Translations under genes and position numbers: made by a program | Assembly (NCBI GenBank): GCA_905235635.1 | Contig: CAJOMC010000003.1 | Coordinates: 79,018-115,312 of the forward strand | DNA: 36,295 nt | Direction of reading: 5' to 3' | From: an uncultured Bacilli bacterium | GTDB taxonomy: Bacteria > Bacillota_I > Bacilli_A > Izemoplasmatales > UBA1188 | Shown: piece after piece, positions 22,580 through 29,493 of the stretch | Layout: every line of letters starts with the position of its first letter | Numbering within the stretch: position 1 is the stretch's first letter | Notes under the pieces: generated by a model | The model's database searches: none | Told to the model about the DNA's origin: nothing | Seen by the model: only the letters and a program-made list of their open reading frames with translations

Positions 22580-22596
22580 TTAAGTGAGGTTAAAAT

Positions 22597-23877
22597 ATGA
22601 AATACGTTAGAAGAATTATTGATCAGGACTTAGATTTGCGCGTTAAAGCTTTTGGCGGAATTAATATTGTTGGTCCAAAAGGTTGCGGCAAAACAAGTAC
22701 TGCGAAAGAGAGATGCAAGACATTTATAGAATTTGAAGATGAAGATAAAAGAAAAGGTTATTTAGAGGTAGCAAACACAATGCCTTCTCTATTTTTAGAT
22801 TATCCACTTCCAATACTATTTGATGAGTGGCAAGATGCTCCATCAGTCTGGGGACTTGTAAGGAAAACATCAGATGATACAAACTGTTTTGGTACTTTCT
22901 TTTTAACAGGTTCTTCAGCGAAAAAAGTAAACACTCCTCACTCTGGCACCACAAGAATATCAACAGTTGAAATGTATCCTATGAGTTTATATGAGAGTGG
23001 TGAATCAAACGGGAAAATCTCATTAAAAGAACTATTTGATAATCCTGGTAAAGAGATTTCGGCTATTTCACCTTTAACACTTCCTGATTTGATAAAAGCT
23101 ACATGTAGAGGTGGTTGGCCAAGAACTCTTCAGATAAAAGATGAAGCAGCAAAAATGCTTATAGCTAAAGATTATTTTTATCAAGTAGTTAATGAAGATA
23201 TTTCTAGAATTGATGGAGTTAAAAGAGATCCAGAATATACTAAGGCGATACTTAAGTCATACGCAAGAAATATAGGGACTTTATCAAAGAAAAATGTGCT
23301 TTTAGAAGATTCCGCAAGGTCACTAGGTTTTTCAGAAGATACTTTTGATAGATATGTTGAAAAATTAAAAGAATTATATATCATAAAAGATTATGATGCA
23401 TGGAATCCACAAATTAGGAGCGAGAAATCTCTTAGATCGCCAAAAAAGCATATGTTTATTGACCCATCTCTTGCGATAGCGGCACTTGAAATATCTCCAT
23501 TATATTTCTCTCAAGATTTAGATCTATTTGGACATATATTTGAATCACTTGTTTATCGTGATCTTACAGTATATAGTCAAGCTCTTCATGGATCTTTATC
23601 ACACTACCATGATATGTTTGATCTTGAAGTAGACTCTGTTCTTCACCTTGGAGACGGACGTTATGCGCTAATTGAGATTAAACTTGGCACAAAAGATATT
23701 CAAAAAGGCGAATCTAACTTACTAGAAGTAGAAAGATTAATAAAAGAAAGTAATAAATCTCATGATTCATTAAAAATGAGACTTCCAGATTTAAAAATAA
23801 TTATTACCGCAGGAGAATTTGCATATACTCTTCCAAGTGGTGTAAAGGTCATTCCAATTGGATGTCTAAAAGATTAA
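22597..23877 (+). CDS. AAA-type ATP-binding protein of the DUF4143 family with PD-(D/E)XK-like C-terminus
   Basis: The protein has 426 aa. Walker A is GPKGCGKT (26-33), Walker B is PILFDEW (Asp76, Glu77), sensor-like FFLTGSS is near 106, and the family's winged-helix region (DSARSLGFSEDTFDRYVEKL) is near 234-253. The C-terminal domain shows a restriction-endonuclease-like core: Asp346 in LEVDSVL, then Glu360-Ile-Lys362 in ALIEIKLG. These proteins are common, often single-gene, mobile or accessory elements of unknown function in gut bacteria and archaea (family knowledge). The gene has its own promoter with 23-bp repeats and its own terminator, so it is independent of the glycan operons on either side. 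A role in defence or regulation is possible but not shown. Confidence 0.85.
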   Translation: MKYVRRIIDQDLDLRVKAFGGINIVGPKGCGKTSTAKERCKTFIEFEDEDKRKGYLEVANTMPSLFLDYPLPILFDEWQDAPSVWGLVRKTSDDTNCFGTFFLTGSSAKKVNTPHSGTTRISTVEMYPMSLYESGESNGKISLKELFDNPGKEISAISPLTLPDLIKATCRGGWPRTLQIKDEAAKMLIAKDYFYQVVNEDISRIDGVKRDPEYTKAILKSYARNIGTLSKKNVLLEDSARSLGFSEDTFDRYVEKLKELYIIKDYDAWNPQIRSEKSLRSPKKHMFIDPSLAIAALEISPLYFSQDLDLFGHIFESLVYRDLTVYSQALHGSLSHYHDMFDLEVDSVLHLGDGRYALIEIKLGTKDIQKGESNLLEVERLIKESNKSHDSLKMRLPDLKIIITAGEFAYTLPSGVKVIPIGCLKD

Positions 23878-23883
23878 TTTGAT

Positions 23884-23913
23884 AATATAGGGTGTAGCAA
23901 TACACCCTATATT
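23884..23913 (+). terminator. Hairpin terminator after the ATPase gene
   Basis: A perfect 13-bp stem (AATATAGGGTGTA at 23884-23896 and its complement at 23901-23913) with a GCAA tetraloop, 6 bp after the stop codon. The T-run downstream is weak (ACTTTAAT). It separates the ATPase from the next promoter. Confidence 0.8.
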
Positions 23914-23923
23914 ACTTTAATAG

Positions 23924-23952
23924 TTGAAAAATATCCGATATATAAATATAAT
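23924..23952 (+). promoter_or_regulatory. Promoter placing the transcript start on the ABC ATPase start codon
   Basis: TTGAAA (23924-23929), a 17-bp spacer and TATAAT (23947-23952). Counting the usual 6-7 bases from the -10 puts +1 at 23959, the A of the ATG. No ribosome-binding site lies between, so the mRNA is predicted to be leaderless. Confidence 0.75.
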
Positions 23953-23958
23953 TTATAT

Positions 23959-24699
23959 ATGGCAAACATAAAAATAGAAAATTTAACTGCTACATATGAG
24001 AATAAAAAGAAAGTAAAATATACTGCGCTAGATAATGTATCTTTAGAGATTAAAGATTCATCTTTTAATGTGGTTGTAGGTTATAGTGGTTCAGGTAAAA
24101 CCACTCTTCTTAGATGTATCGCAGGACTCATGGATTATGATGGATATATATTTATAGATGGAATAGACGCTGATTCACTTAGTGTTCAAGAGAGAAATAT
24201 GTCTTTAGTCACAGATAAATTTGTCTTATATAGATCAATGACGATATTTGAAAATATCGCATTTCCTCTATTAATAAACAATGCACCTAAAGAAGAGATT
24301 ATAGAGCGAGTAAATGAGGTCGCAAAAAAGCTACATATAGAACATTGTCTTTCAAGAAAACCAAAACACTTATCTATAGGACAGCAACAGCGCGCATCTC
24401 TCGCTCGTGCTTTAATTAAAAAACCAAGTATATATCTTTTTGATGAACCTCTATCTAACCTAGACCCTATAAATAGGAGTGAGGCAAGGATATTAATAAA
24501 GAAATTAATTAAAGAAACAGGTGGGACCTGTCTTTATGTCACACATGATATTAAAGAAGCTATGGCTTTAGCCGATTATCTAATAGTAATTAATGATAAG
24601 AAAATAGAAATAGAGGGCAGTCCTCTTGAAGTATATAATTCAGGAAACGAGATTGTTGAAACATTAAAAGGAGATGTAGAAAATAATGCTTTATTCTAG
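23959..24699 (+). CDS. ABC transporter ATPase, MalK/MsmX-like but short, with altered Q-loop and signature
   Basis: The protein has 246 aa. It has Walker A GYSGSGKT (41-48), Walker B YLFDEPLSNLD, and an H-loop in VTHD. The core aligns well with sugar-importer ATPases such as MalK and MsmX. It lacks their C-terminal TOBE/regulatory region of about 120 aa. Two family-defining sites differ. The Q-loop Gln is Asp86 (LVTDKFVLY instead of VFQNYALY). The signature is LSIGQ (138-142) rather than LSGGQ. No ribosome-binding site precedes the ATG, and the promoter spacing predicts a leaderless start. It overlaps the next gene by 14 bp and heads a six-gene operon without an obvious EAA-type permease. It may energise the small membrane proteins that follow, or another permease in the cell. 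Confidence 0.85.
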   Translation: MANIKIENLTATYENKKKVKYTALDNVSLEIKDSSFNVVVGYSGSGKTTLLRCIAGLMDYDGYIFIDGIDADSLSVQERNMSLVTDKFVLYRSMTIFENIAFPLLINNAPKEEIIERVNEVAKKLHIEHCLSRKPKHLSIGQQQRASLARALIKKPSIYLFDEPLSNLDPINRSEARILIKKLIKETGGTCLYVTHDIKEAMALADYLIVINDKKIEIEGSPLEVYNSGNEIVETLKGDVENNALF

Positions 24700-25159
24700 T
24701 AGTATGATTGATATCTATATGAATAAAAGAATTAAAGGATTAAAGATAATCCTTTATCCTTTAATTATTGTTTTACCTTTAATTGTTTTATTCATATTAC
24801 TAGTTAGTTTAAAAACTAGAATATTATTTACTATACTCACCTTTATAGTTTTATTTATTTATTCTATTATTGTCACATATAACATAATAGAGAACATAAT
24901 TAAATCTAAGGATTTAATAAAACATATAAGTGAAGTATTAAATGGAACTACTAGAAACATTAGTGGGAATATAACTAATGTTTCTAGTATTATTACGCTT
25001 AAAAGAAATATTCATATTGTTGAAATAGAAGTTAAAAGTGATACTATAATCCATAAAGCATACTTCAATATAGATTTATTTGAATTAAATATTAAAGTTA
25101 ATGATAAAGTATCACTCACTTTATCCAATAACTTTATTAAAGAATATGAGGTACTATGA
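24686..25159 (+). CDS. Small membrane protein with two helices and a beta-rich C-terminal domain, unknown function
   Basis: The protein has 157 aa. Two hydrophobic helices (about residues 20-44 and 47-70) are joined by a short KTR turn. A soluble tail of about 85 aa follows, with alternating hydrophobic residues (HIVEIEVKSD, KVNDKVSLTLS) that looks like a small beta barrel. The gene overlaps the ABC ATPase by 14 bp and the next gene by 4 bp (ATGA), so it is translationally coupled to both. That tight coupling suggests a subunit of the same complex. The start could be Met1, Met7 or Met12. AAGGAG about 12 bases upstream favours Met1 weakly. No known family was recognised. Confidence 0.65.
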   Translation: MLYSSSMIDIYMNKRIKGLKIILYPLIIVLPLIVLFILLVSLKTRILFTILTFIVLFIYSIIVTYNIIENIIKSKDLIKHISEVLNGTTRNISGNITNVSSIITLKRNIHIVEIEVKSDTIIHKAYFNIDLFELNIKVNDKVSLTLSNNFIKEYEVL

Positions 25160-25779
25160 TGAATAAAGATGATTTTAGATCTCATATATCTATATATTGG
25201 ACAAAATATCTTATAGGATTTATCTCATCTATAGTATTATCTATACTTATTATTTCTATCGCATCATCCCCTACAAAAAAAGAAAAAGTATCCATCTTTT
25301 TAACATGTACTAATGTATCTGATGAGTTTTATGATTATATTAATTCTATTACCCCAAGTTATCTTGAGATAATAGAATTAAATATTAAACATAAAGAAGA
25401 CACATACTATGGTACTGTAATTAAAGGATATAGGGGACACGCAGATATAATAATTGTACCTGAATCAAAACTAGATTATATCATCACTAAAGACTCTTTA
25501 GTATTAAGTGATGATATAATGGATATCTTCACGGATAAAGAATATGAATATTACTATAAGGATGATAAAGCTATAGGTATAAAAATATATTCTAAAGAAA
25601 CAAAAAGTTGTATTTTAGAAGATTTAGTTACATTTAATAAAGAAGATGATATAGAGAATTATTATCTATTTATTAATGTTAATTCACTACATTTAGGTGA
25701 ATTAACCAATTCTAAATATGATGGTGTAATAGTTATATTAAAGGAAATACTTAATTATGAAAAGGAAAGCGGCATCTAG
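25156..25779 (+). CDS. Membrane-anchored extracytoplasmic protein, possibly a reduced solute-binding-like domain
   Basis: The protein has 207 aa. A single N-terminal helix (about residues 18-38, ending IASSPTKKEK) is followed by about 165 aa outside the membrane. The fold hints are alternating: VSIFLTC, then ADIIIVPESKLDYI and YYLFINVNSLHLGEL. These resemble strands and substrate-contacting stretches of extracellular solute-binding proteins, but it is far shorter than the usual 400 aa. It overlaps its neighbours by 4 and 23 bp. In the operon it could present ligand to, or sense it for, the ABC ATPase and the multi-pass protein. The binding-protein idea is inference from a few motifs only. Confidence 0.55.
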   Translation: MMNKDDFRSHISIYWTKYLIGFISSIVLSILIISIASSPTKKEKVSIFLTCTNVSDEFYDYINSITPSYLEIIELNIKHKEDTYYGTVIKGYRGHADIIIVPESKLDYIITKDSLVLSDDIMDIFTDKEYEYYYKDDKAIGIKIYSKETKSCILEDLVTFNKEDDIENYYLFINVNSLHLGELTNSKYDGVIVILKEILNYEKESGI

Positions 25780-26620
25780 AGATTTTAGTATTAATGATTT
25801 ACCTTCTAACCGTAAAGAAGTCTTTTTTGATTCAATGAAGAATAGATATAGATATCTTCTTTATACAGGATTTATCCTTTTCTTTACGATGATTCCTTTC
25901 ATAATCATTATTACTATAAAGAGAATATATCTAAATGCCCTATTACTTGATTATACAAGCAATATAATTAAAGAAAGTGAATATATTATGTCTAGTATGA
26001 CATATGCGTTTATCTTTGATATACTAATATCTCTTTCATCTCTCATAATATCCTTAGGTATATCAGGGCTCTCAAGAATTATAAGACAAATAGGATGGAT
26101 GGAACCAATATTCTTTCTTAAAGATTTTACTGATGGGATAAAGATGAACTATAAACAAATATCTATCCATATATTAGTACTATCTTTAATCTATATGATG
26201 TCTGATTTAGCGCTTTATATAGGTATTAATATAAAGATATTAAAATATTTGCCTATGGCGATATTTATATTTATAGTTATACCATGTGCGTTATATAATA
26301 TTGCCCAGGCAAATATTTATAATATATCTAATTTTAAATCTACTACTAATTCCTTACTCTTTTTCTTTAAATCAGTACCTATTTCTTTAGTATTTACACT
26401 TATAATACTGATACCTTCAGTAATTGGATTAATACCAAATATAATAATAAATTTATTAATCAATATCATATTATTAATACTTTTATTCCCTCTATACTAT
26501 TTAGCTTGGTTTTTATACTCATCATACATATTTGATAAATATTTAAATATAGAAGCTTACCCTGAAATAGTGGATAAAGGAATAAGAAGAAAGACTAATA
26601 TAAGAAAGGAGAGACAATGA
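25757..26620 (+). CDS. Multi-pass membrane protein, DUF624/YesL-like
   Basis: The protein has 287 aa with about six hydrophobic helices. The central stretch GLSRIIRQIGWMEPIFFLKDFTDGIKMNYKQ is the pattern I associate with DUF624 (YesL) proteins, which are found in sugar ABC operons and whose biochemical role is not established. Hydrophobic helix pairs follow, then a basic tail. It overlaps the previous gene by 23 bp and the next by 4 bp (ATGA). AAAGGAA lies upstream of the ATG. Because the operon has an ABC ATPase but no EAA-type permease, this protein is the best candidate for the membrane partner. An EAA motif is not visible. Confidence 0.6.
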   Translation: MKRKAASRDFSINDLPSNRKEVFFDSMKNRYRYLLYTGFILFFTMIPFIIIITIKRIYLNALLLDYTSNIIKESEYIMSSMTYAFIFDILISLSSLIISLGISGLSRIIRQIGWMEPIFFLKDFTDGIKMNYKQISIHILVLSLIYMMSDLALYIGINIKILKYLPMAIFIFIVIPCALYNIAQANIYNISNFKSTTNSLLFFFKSVPISLVFTLIILIPSVIGLIPNIIINLLINIILLILLFPLYYLAWFLYSSYIFDKYLNIEAYPEIVDKGIRRKTNIRKERQ

Positions 26621-28104
26621 ATATAAGATTAAATGAAAGAATGCTTCTAAATAAGAATAGACTATTAAACTATGATAATACATATAAAGATGTATATAAA
26701 AAAGACATGTCTATGTCTTGGCCAGGTGATTTCATCGGCAGATATTCGCTCGCCCTTTCATCACTTTATAGCGCTCTTGATAAAGTGAGTGATAAAGAAG
26801 AAGTCTTAAATGAGCTAAAAAAAGTAGTTAGTGAAAGAAGAAAATATGTGAATAAGCACTTCTTTATGGGTCCACTATTTAATGATTCACTTATCAATGA
26901 GCAACAGCTTTCTGGTAACTCTTGGTATATAAGATCGCTTGTATCCTATTATAGAATTACAGGTGATAGCGAGATACTTGATGAGATTAAATGTATTATA
27001 GAAGAATTACTTTTAAAAGTTTGGCCACATTATTCTCACTATCCACTAAAAGATAAAAGAGAGATAGGTGATGTAAGCGGACATACATCTTTAACCCCTA
27101 TTGATGGATTTATATTATCTAGTGATATAGGGTGTGCATTTATACTTCTTGACGCCTATACAGATGTATATGAACTAACTAAAGATTCAAGATTAAAAGA
27201 AGCTATTGAATATATCATAGATATTTTTATGAAAATAGATTATGTGTCTCTAATGTGCCAAACACATGCGACTATTACATGCGCAAGATCTATCACAAGA
27301 TTCTATAAATTAACTAATGATACTAAATATTTGGATTACGCAAGAAAGATATTTAGTGATTATGAGAATTATGGAATGACTCTAGATTATGAAAATATTA
27401 ACTGGTTTAATAAGATTGATTCTTGGACAGAACCATGTTGCGTTATAGATTCATTTATCTTAGCACATGATTTATATCTAATAACTAAAGATAATAAATA
27501 TCTTAAATTATTTGGCCGTATTTCAACAAATGGTCCAAGAATATTTGAAAGAGATAATGGTGGCGCAGGATGCGCATCTATCCTTTATACAAAAGATTCT
27601 ATTCTTAAGTGCCATATGTATGAGGCATGGTTCTGTTGCTCAATGAGGTTTGGTGAAGGACTTAAATGTTTATCTTTATCTCGCTTAATAGAACTCTCTA
27701 AAGATAAATATTTAGCACTATACCCAGATAAATATGATAAGGATGGCATATCTTTGGATATAGATTATTACTGTAATAAATCTATTAAAGTTAAATCAAA
27801 TAAAGATATAGATTTACTTATCTATATCCCAGATGGATTTATAGTTAAATCATCTAATACTGAATATGAAATTAAAGATAATCTAATTAATATTAAAGTA
27901 TCAAAAGATAATGAAGTATTAATTGAATGTGAATTAAGTATCAATAAGGAAAAAGATATCTATTTTATGGGTGATATGTTGCTCACAAGAAAGGACATTC
28001 ACACTGATCCAATAGTTTTAATAGATGGCATGAAATATTCATATGTATTATCATCATGTGAATATAAAAAAGAAGAACTTGAAAAAATATCTCAATTTTT
28101 ATAG
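26617..28104 (+). CDS. GH127-like (DUF1680-type) glycosidase with Zn-thiolate site, cytoplasmic
   Basis: The protein has 495 aa and no signal peptide. The fold looks like an (alpha/alpha)6 barrel followed by beta domains. The key observation is Glu272-Pro-Cys274 in WTEPCC and Cys340-Cys341 in WFCCSM. This reproduces the Glu-x-Cys and Cys-Cys pair that holds zinc and supplies the cysteine nucleophile in GH127 beta-L-arabinofuranosidases (family knowledge: Glu338, Cys340, Cys417, Cys418 in HypBA1). HATITCARSITRFYKLT is typical barrel sequence. Overall similarity beyond these sites looks low and the protein is shorter than HypBA1, so it may be a separate family with the same chemistry. AAAGGAG precedes the ATG, which overlaps the previous TGA. 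Confidence 0.6.
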   Translation: MNIRLNERMLLNKNRLLNYDNTYKDVYKKDMSMSWPGDFIGRYSLALSSLYSALDKVSDKEEVLNELKKVVSERRKYVNKHFFMGPLFNDSLINEQQLSGNSWYIRSLVSYYRITGDSEILDEIKCIIEELLLKVWPHYSHYPLKDKREIGDVSGHTSLTPIDGFILSSDIGCAFILLDAYTDVYELTKDSRLKEAIEYIIDIFMKIDYVSLMCQTHATITCARSITRFYKLTNDTKYLDYARKIFSDYENYGMTLDYENINWFNKIDSWTEPCCVIDSFILAHDLYLITKDNKYLKLFGRISTNGPRIFERDNGGAGCASILYTKDSILKCHMYEAWFCCSMRFGEGLKCLSLSRLIELSKDKYLALYPDKYDKDGISLDIDYYCNKSIKVKSNKDIDLLIYIPDGFIVKSSNTEYEIKDNLINIKVSKDNEVLIECELSINKEKDIYFMGDMLLTRKDIHTDPIVLIDGMKYSYVLSSCEYKKEELEKISQFL

Positions 28105-28114
28105 GTGGCAAGTT

Positions 28115-29308
28115 ATGAATAAAACAAAAGGTATTATTAAATTAGTATTTATTATATTCTTAAGTATATTTCTTTCGCTTAGCCTAGAAGGCTGTAAGGG
28201 TAAGAAATTATTTAAAGAAGAATATGTACTTATAGATGATAATGGAGTAATCAAATGTGAAAACTTTGATTACGTTATCTGTCTTGAAAAAGAAAAAGGA
28301 AAAGATTTTGTAGTATTAAACTTAGCTGATGTTCAACTAACAGATGAACAAGTTATCTATAATAATGGTATTGCGACATATGCATATGAGTTAATGGATA
28401 CATTAATAGAAGAGACTAAACCAGATTTAATCACCTTATCAGGAGATCAAGGATATGGTGAAGCATATTCTATTAATGCAATTGCGGAGGTTATTAATAA
28501 ACATAATATCCCTTGGGCATATGTTTTTGGAAACCACGATATGGAATGTAGTGGTTTATCTATCGATGAACAAGTAGAACTTTATTCGTCATACTCTAAC
28601 TGTATAGGGAAATATGGTCCAGAGGAAGCAGCTTATGTAAAAGACTCTATTCCAAGAGCCGGAAATTATATTATCAATATAGTAGAAAGAGATAATGATA
28701 GTTTCTATATTGTTAGATCTATATTTATGCTTAATACAGGCAATAAGATGGATTATTTTGAGATTGAAGGTGATAAATTAAATAATCAATTCTATGATCA
28801 TTTAAATGATAATCAACTTGAGTTCTATAAATGGGGACTTGAGTGTGCGAAGAAATATAATAATGGAGTATACCCTAAAAGCACCATTATAGAACATATC
28901 CCTATTGCCGCATATGCCTTCGCATTTGCGGAAGCATTTAATTCAAATTATACTGCTTATCAGTATAATCAAATACACGCTATTGCGGCAGGATATCTTC
29001 CATATGAAAGTGAAAGAGGAGACTGCTGGAAAGAAGGGTATAAAGATTCATTTGGTGTATGTCATGAAGTTATATGCTGTTCTCCGATAGATGATCATAT
29101 CTTTGAAGTACTTAAAGAATATGGTTCAACTGATTCCATGCTTGTAGGACATGATCATAAGAATAATTTCTCTATAAGCTATCAAGGTATAAGACTAACA
29201 TTCTCAACTAAAACTGGTTATGGTTCACAGTATGAATCACAGGTTAATGGTGGAACAATTCTTATTATCACAGAAGATTCAATTACTTTTAAACATATAT
29301 ATAAGTAA
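28115..29308 (+). CDS. Lipoprotein calcineurin-like metallophosphatase
   Basis: The protein has 397 aa from ATG 28115, preceded by TAGGTGG. An in-frame Met at 28043 would only add a tail overlapping the previous gene and would bury the signal sequence. Cys27 in SLEGC is the lipidation site, although Glu at -2 is unusual. Metal-site motifs are LADVQLT (Asp-Val-Gln in place of Asp-x-His), SGDQG, FGNHDME, IIEHIPI and VGHDHKN. All but the first are standard. The Gln variant occurs in a subgroup of extracellular phosphatases (recollection). It is the last gene of the ABC operon and is followed by a hairpin. It parallels the metallophosphatase domain in the 1878-aa protein, so phosphate removal outside the cell appears to matter in both loci. 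Confidence 0.82.
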   Translation: MNKTKGIIKLVFIIFLSIFLSLSLEGCKGKKLFKEEYVLIDDNGVIKCENFDYVICLEKEKGKDFVVLNLADVQLTDEQVIYNNGIATYAYELMDTLIEETKPDLITLSGDQGYGEAYSINAIAEVINKHNIPWAYVFGNHDMECSGLSIDEQVELYSSYSNCIGKYGPEEAAYVKDSIPRAGNYIINIVERDNDSFYIVRSIFMLNTGNKMDYFEIEGDKLNNQFYDHLNDNQLEFYKWGLECAKKYNNGVYPKSTIIEHIPIAAYAFAFAEAFNSNYTAYQYNQIHAIAAGYLPYESERGDCWKEGYKDSFGVCHEVICCSPIDDHIFEVLKEYGSTDSMLVGHDHKNNFSISYQGIRLTFSTKTGYGSQYESQVNGGTILIITEDSITFKHIYK

Positions 29309-29317
29309 ATAGATACA

Positions 29318-29349
29318 AAAATGGTTAAGCCTCAAGGTTTAACCATTTT
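29318..29349 (+). terminator. Hairpin terminator after the ABC/phosphatase operon
   Basis: A 14-bp stem with one G-T pair (AAAATGGTTAAGCC and its partner, loop TCAA), 9 bp past the stop. The A-rich left and T-rich right flanks suit bidirectional termination. Confidence 0.8.
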
Positions 29350-29442
29350 ATCTCTTTAAACATTTAAAATATAAATACTAAACAAAAATTACACAATATA
29401 AGTATAGCATCTCTTATTTATGTATTTGATAAATATAAATAA

Positions 29443-29451
29443 TGATATAAT
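29443..29451 (+). promoter_or_regulatory. Extended -10 promoter element
   Basis: TGATATAAT fits an extended -10 box about 43 bases before the ATG at 29494. No -35 with good spacing is seen (TTGATA upstream has only 14 bp). The surrounding 15 bases are identical to the 23-bp repeats at 22426. Confidence 0.5.
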
Positions 29452-29493
29452 AAATAATAATATATTATTTTAACATTAGAAAGGGGAGTGAAA

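Larger units (their letters stand above)
22265..22596. other. Divergent intergenic region of 332 bp between rhamnosidase and ATPase genes
   Basis: This is the largest non-coding stretch in the window. From left to right it holds an AT-rich zone with presumed minus-strand promoters, a 12-bp inverted repeat pair, two 23-bp repeats of one type, three 23-bp repeats of another, and a sigma-A-like promoter for the ATPase gene. No small ORF or RNA gene was recognised. Confidence 0.75.

Noticed and set aside
24686-26620. Alternative genetic code (TGA as Trp)
   Set aside because: TGA ends the 157-aa and 287-aa genes at ATGA overlaps that make sense as stops, and Trp positions in conserved motifs use TGG.
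28043-28114. Earlier in-frame Met for the lipoprotein phosphatase
   Set aside because: It lies inside the GH127-like gene and would place a polar tail before the signal peptide. ATG 28115 has a ribosome-binding site and gives a proper lipobox.
29423-29451. Full -35/-10 promoter before the 948-aa gene
   Set aside because: TTGATA lies only 14 bases from TATAAT, too short for a standard promoter. Only the extended -10 is supported.
29488-29493. GTG start for the 948-aa lipoprotein
   Set aside because: GTG overlaps the ribosome-binding site itself. ATG 29494 has correct spacing.
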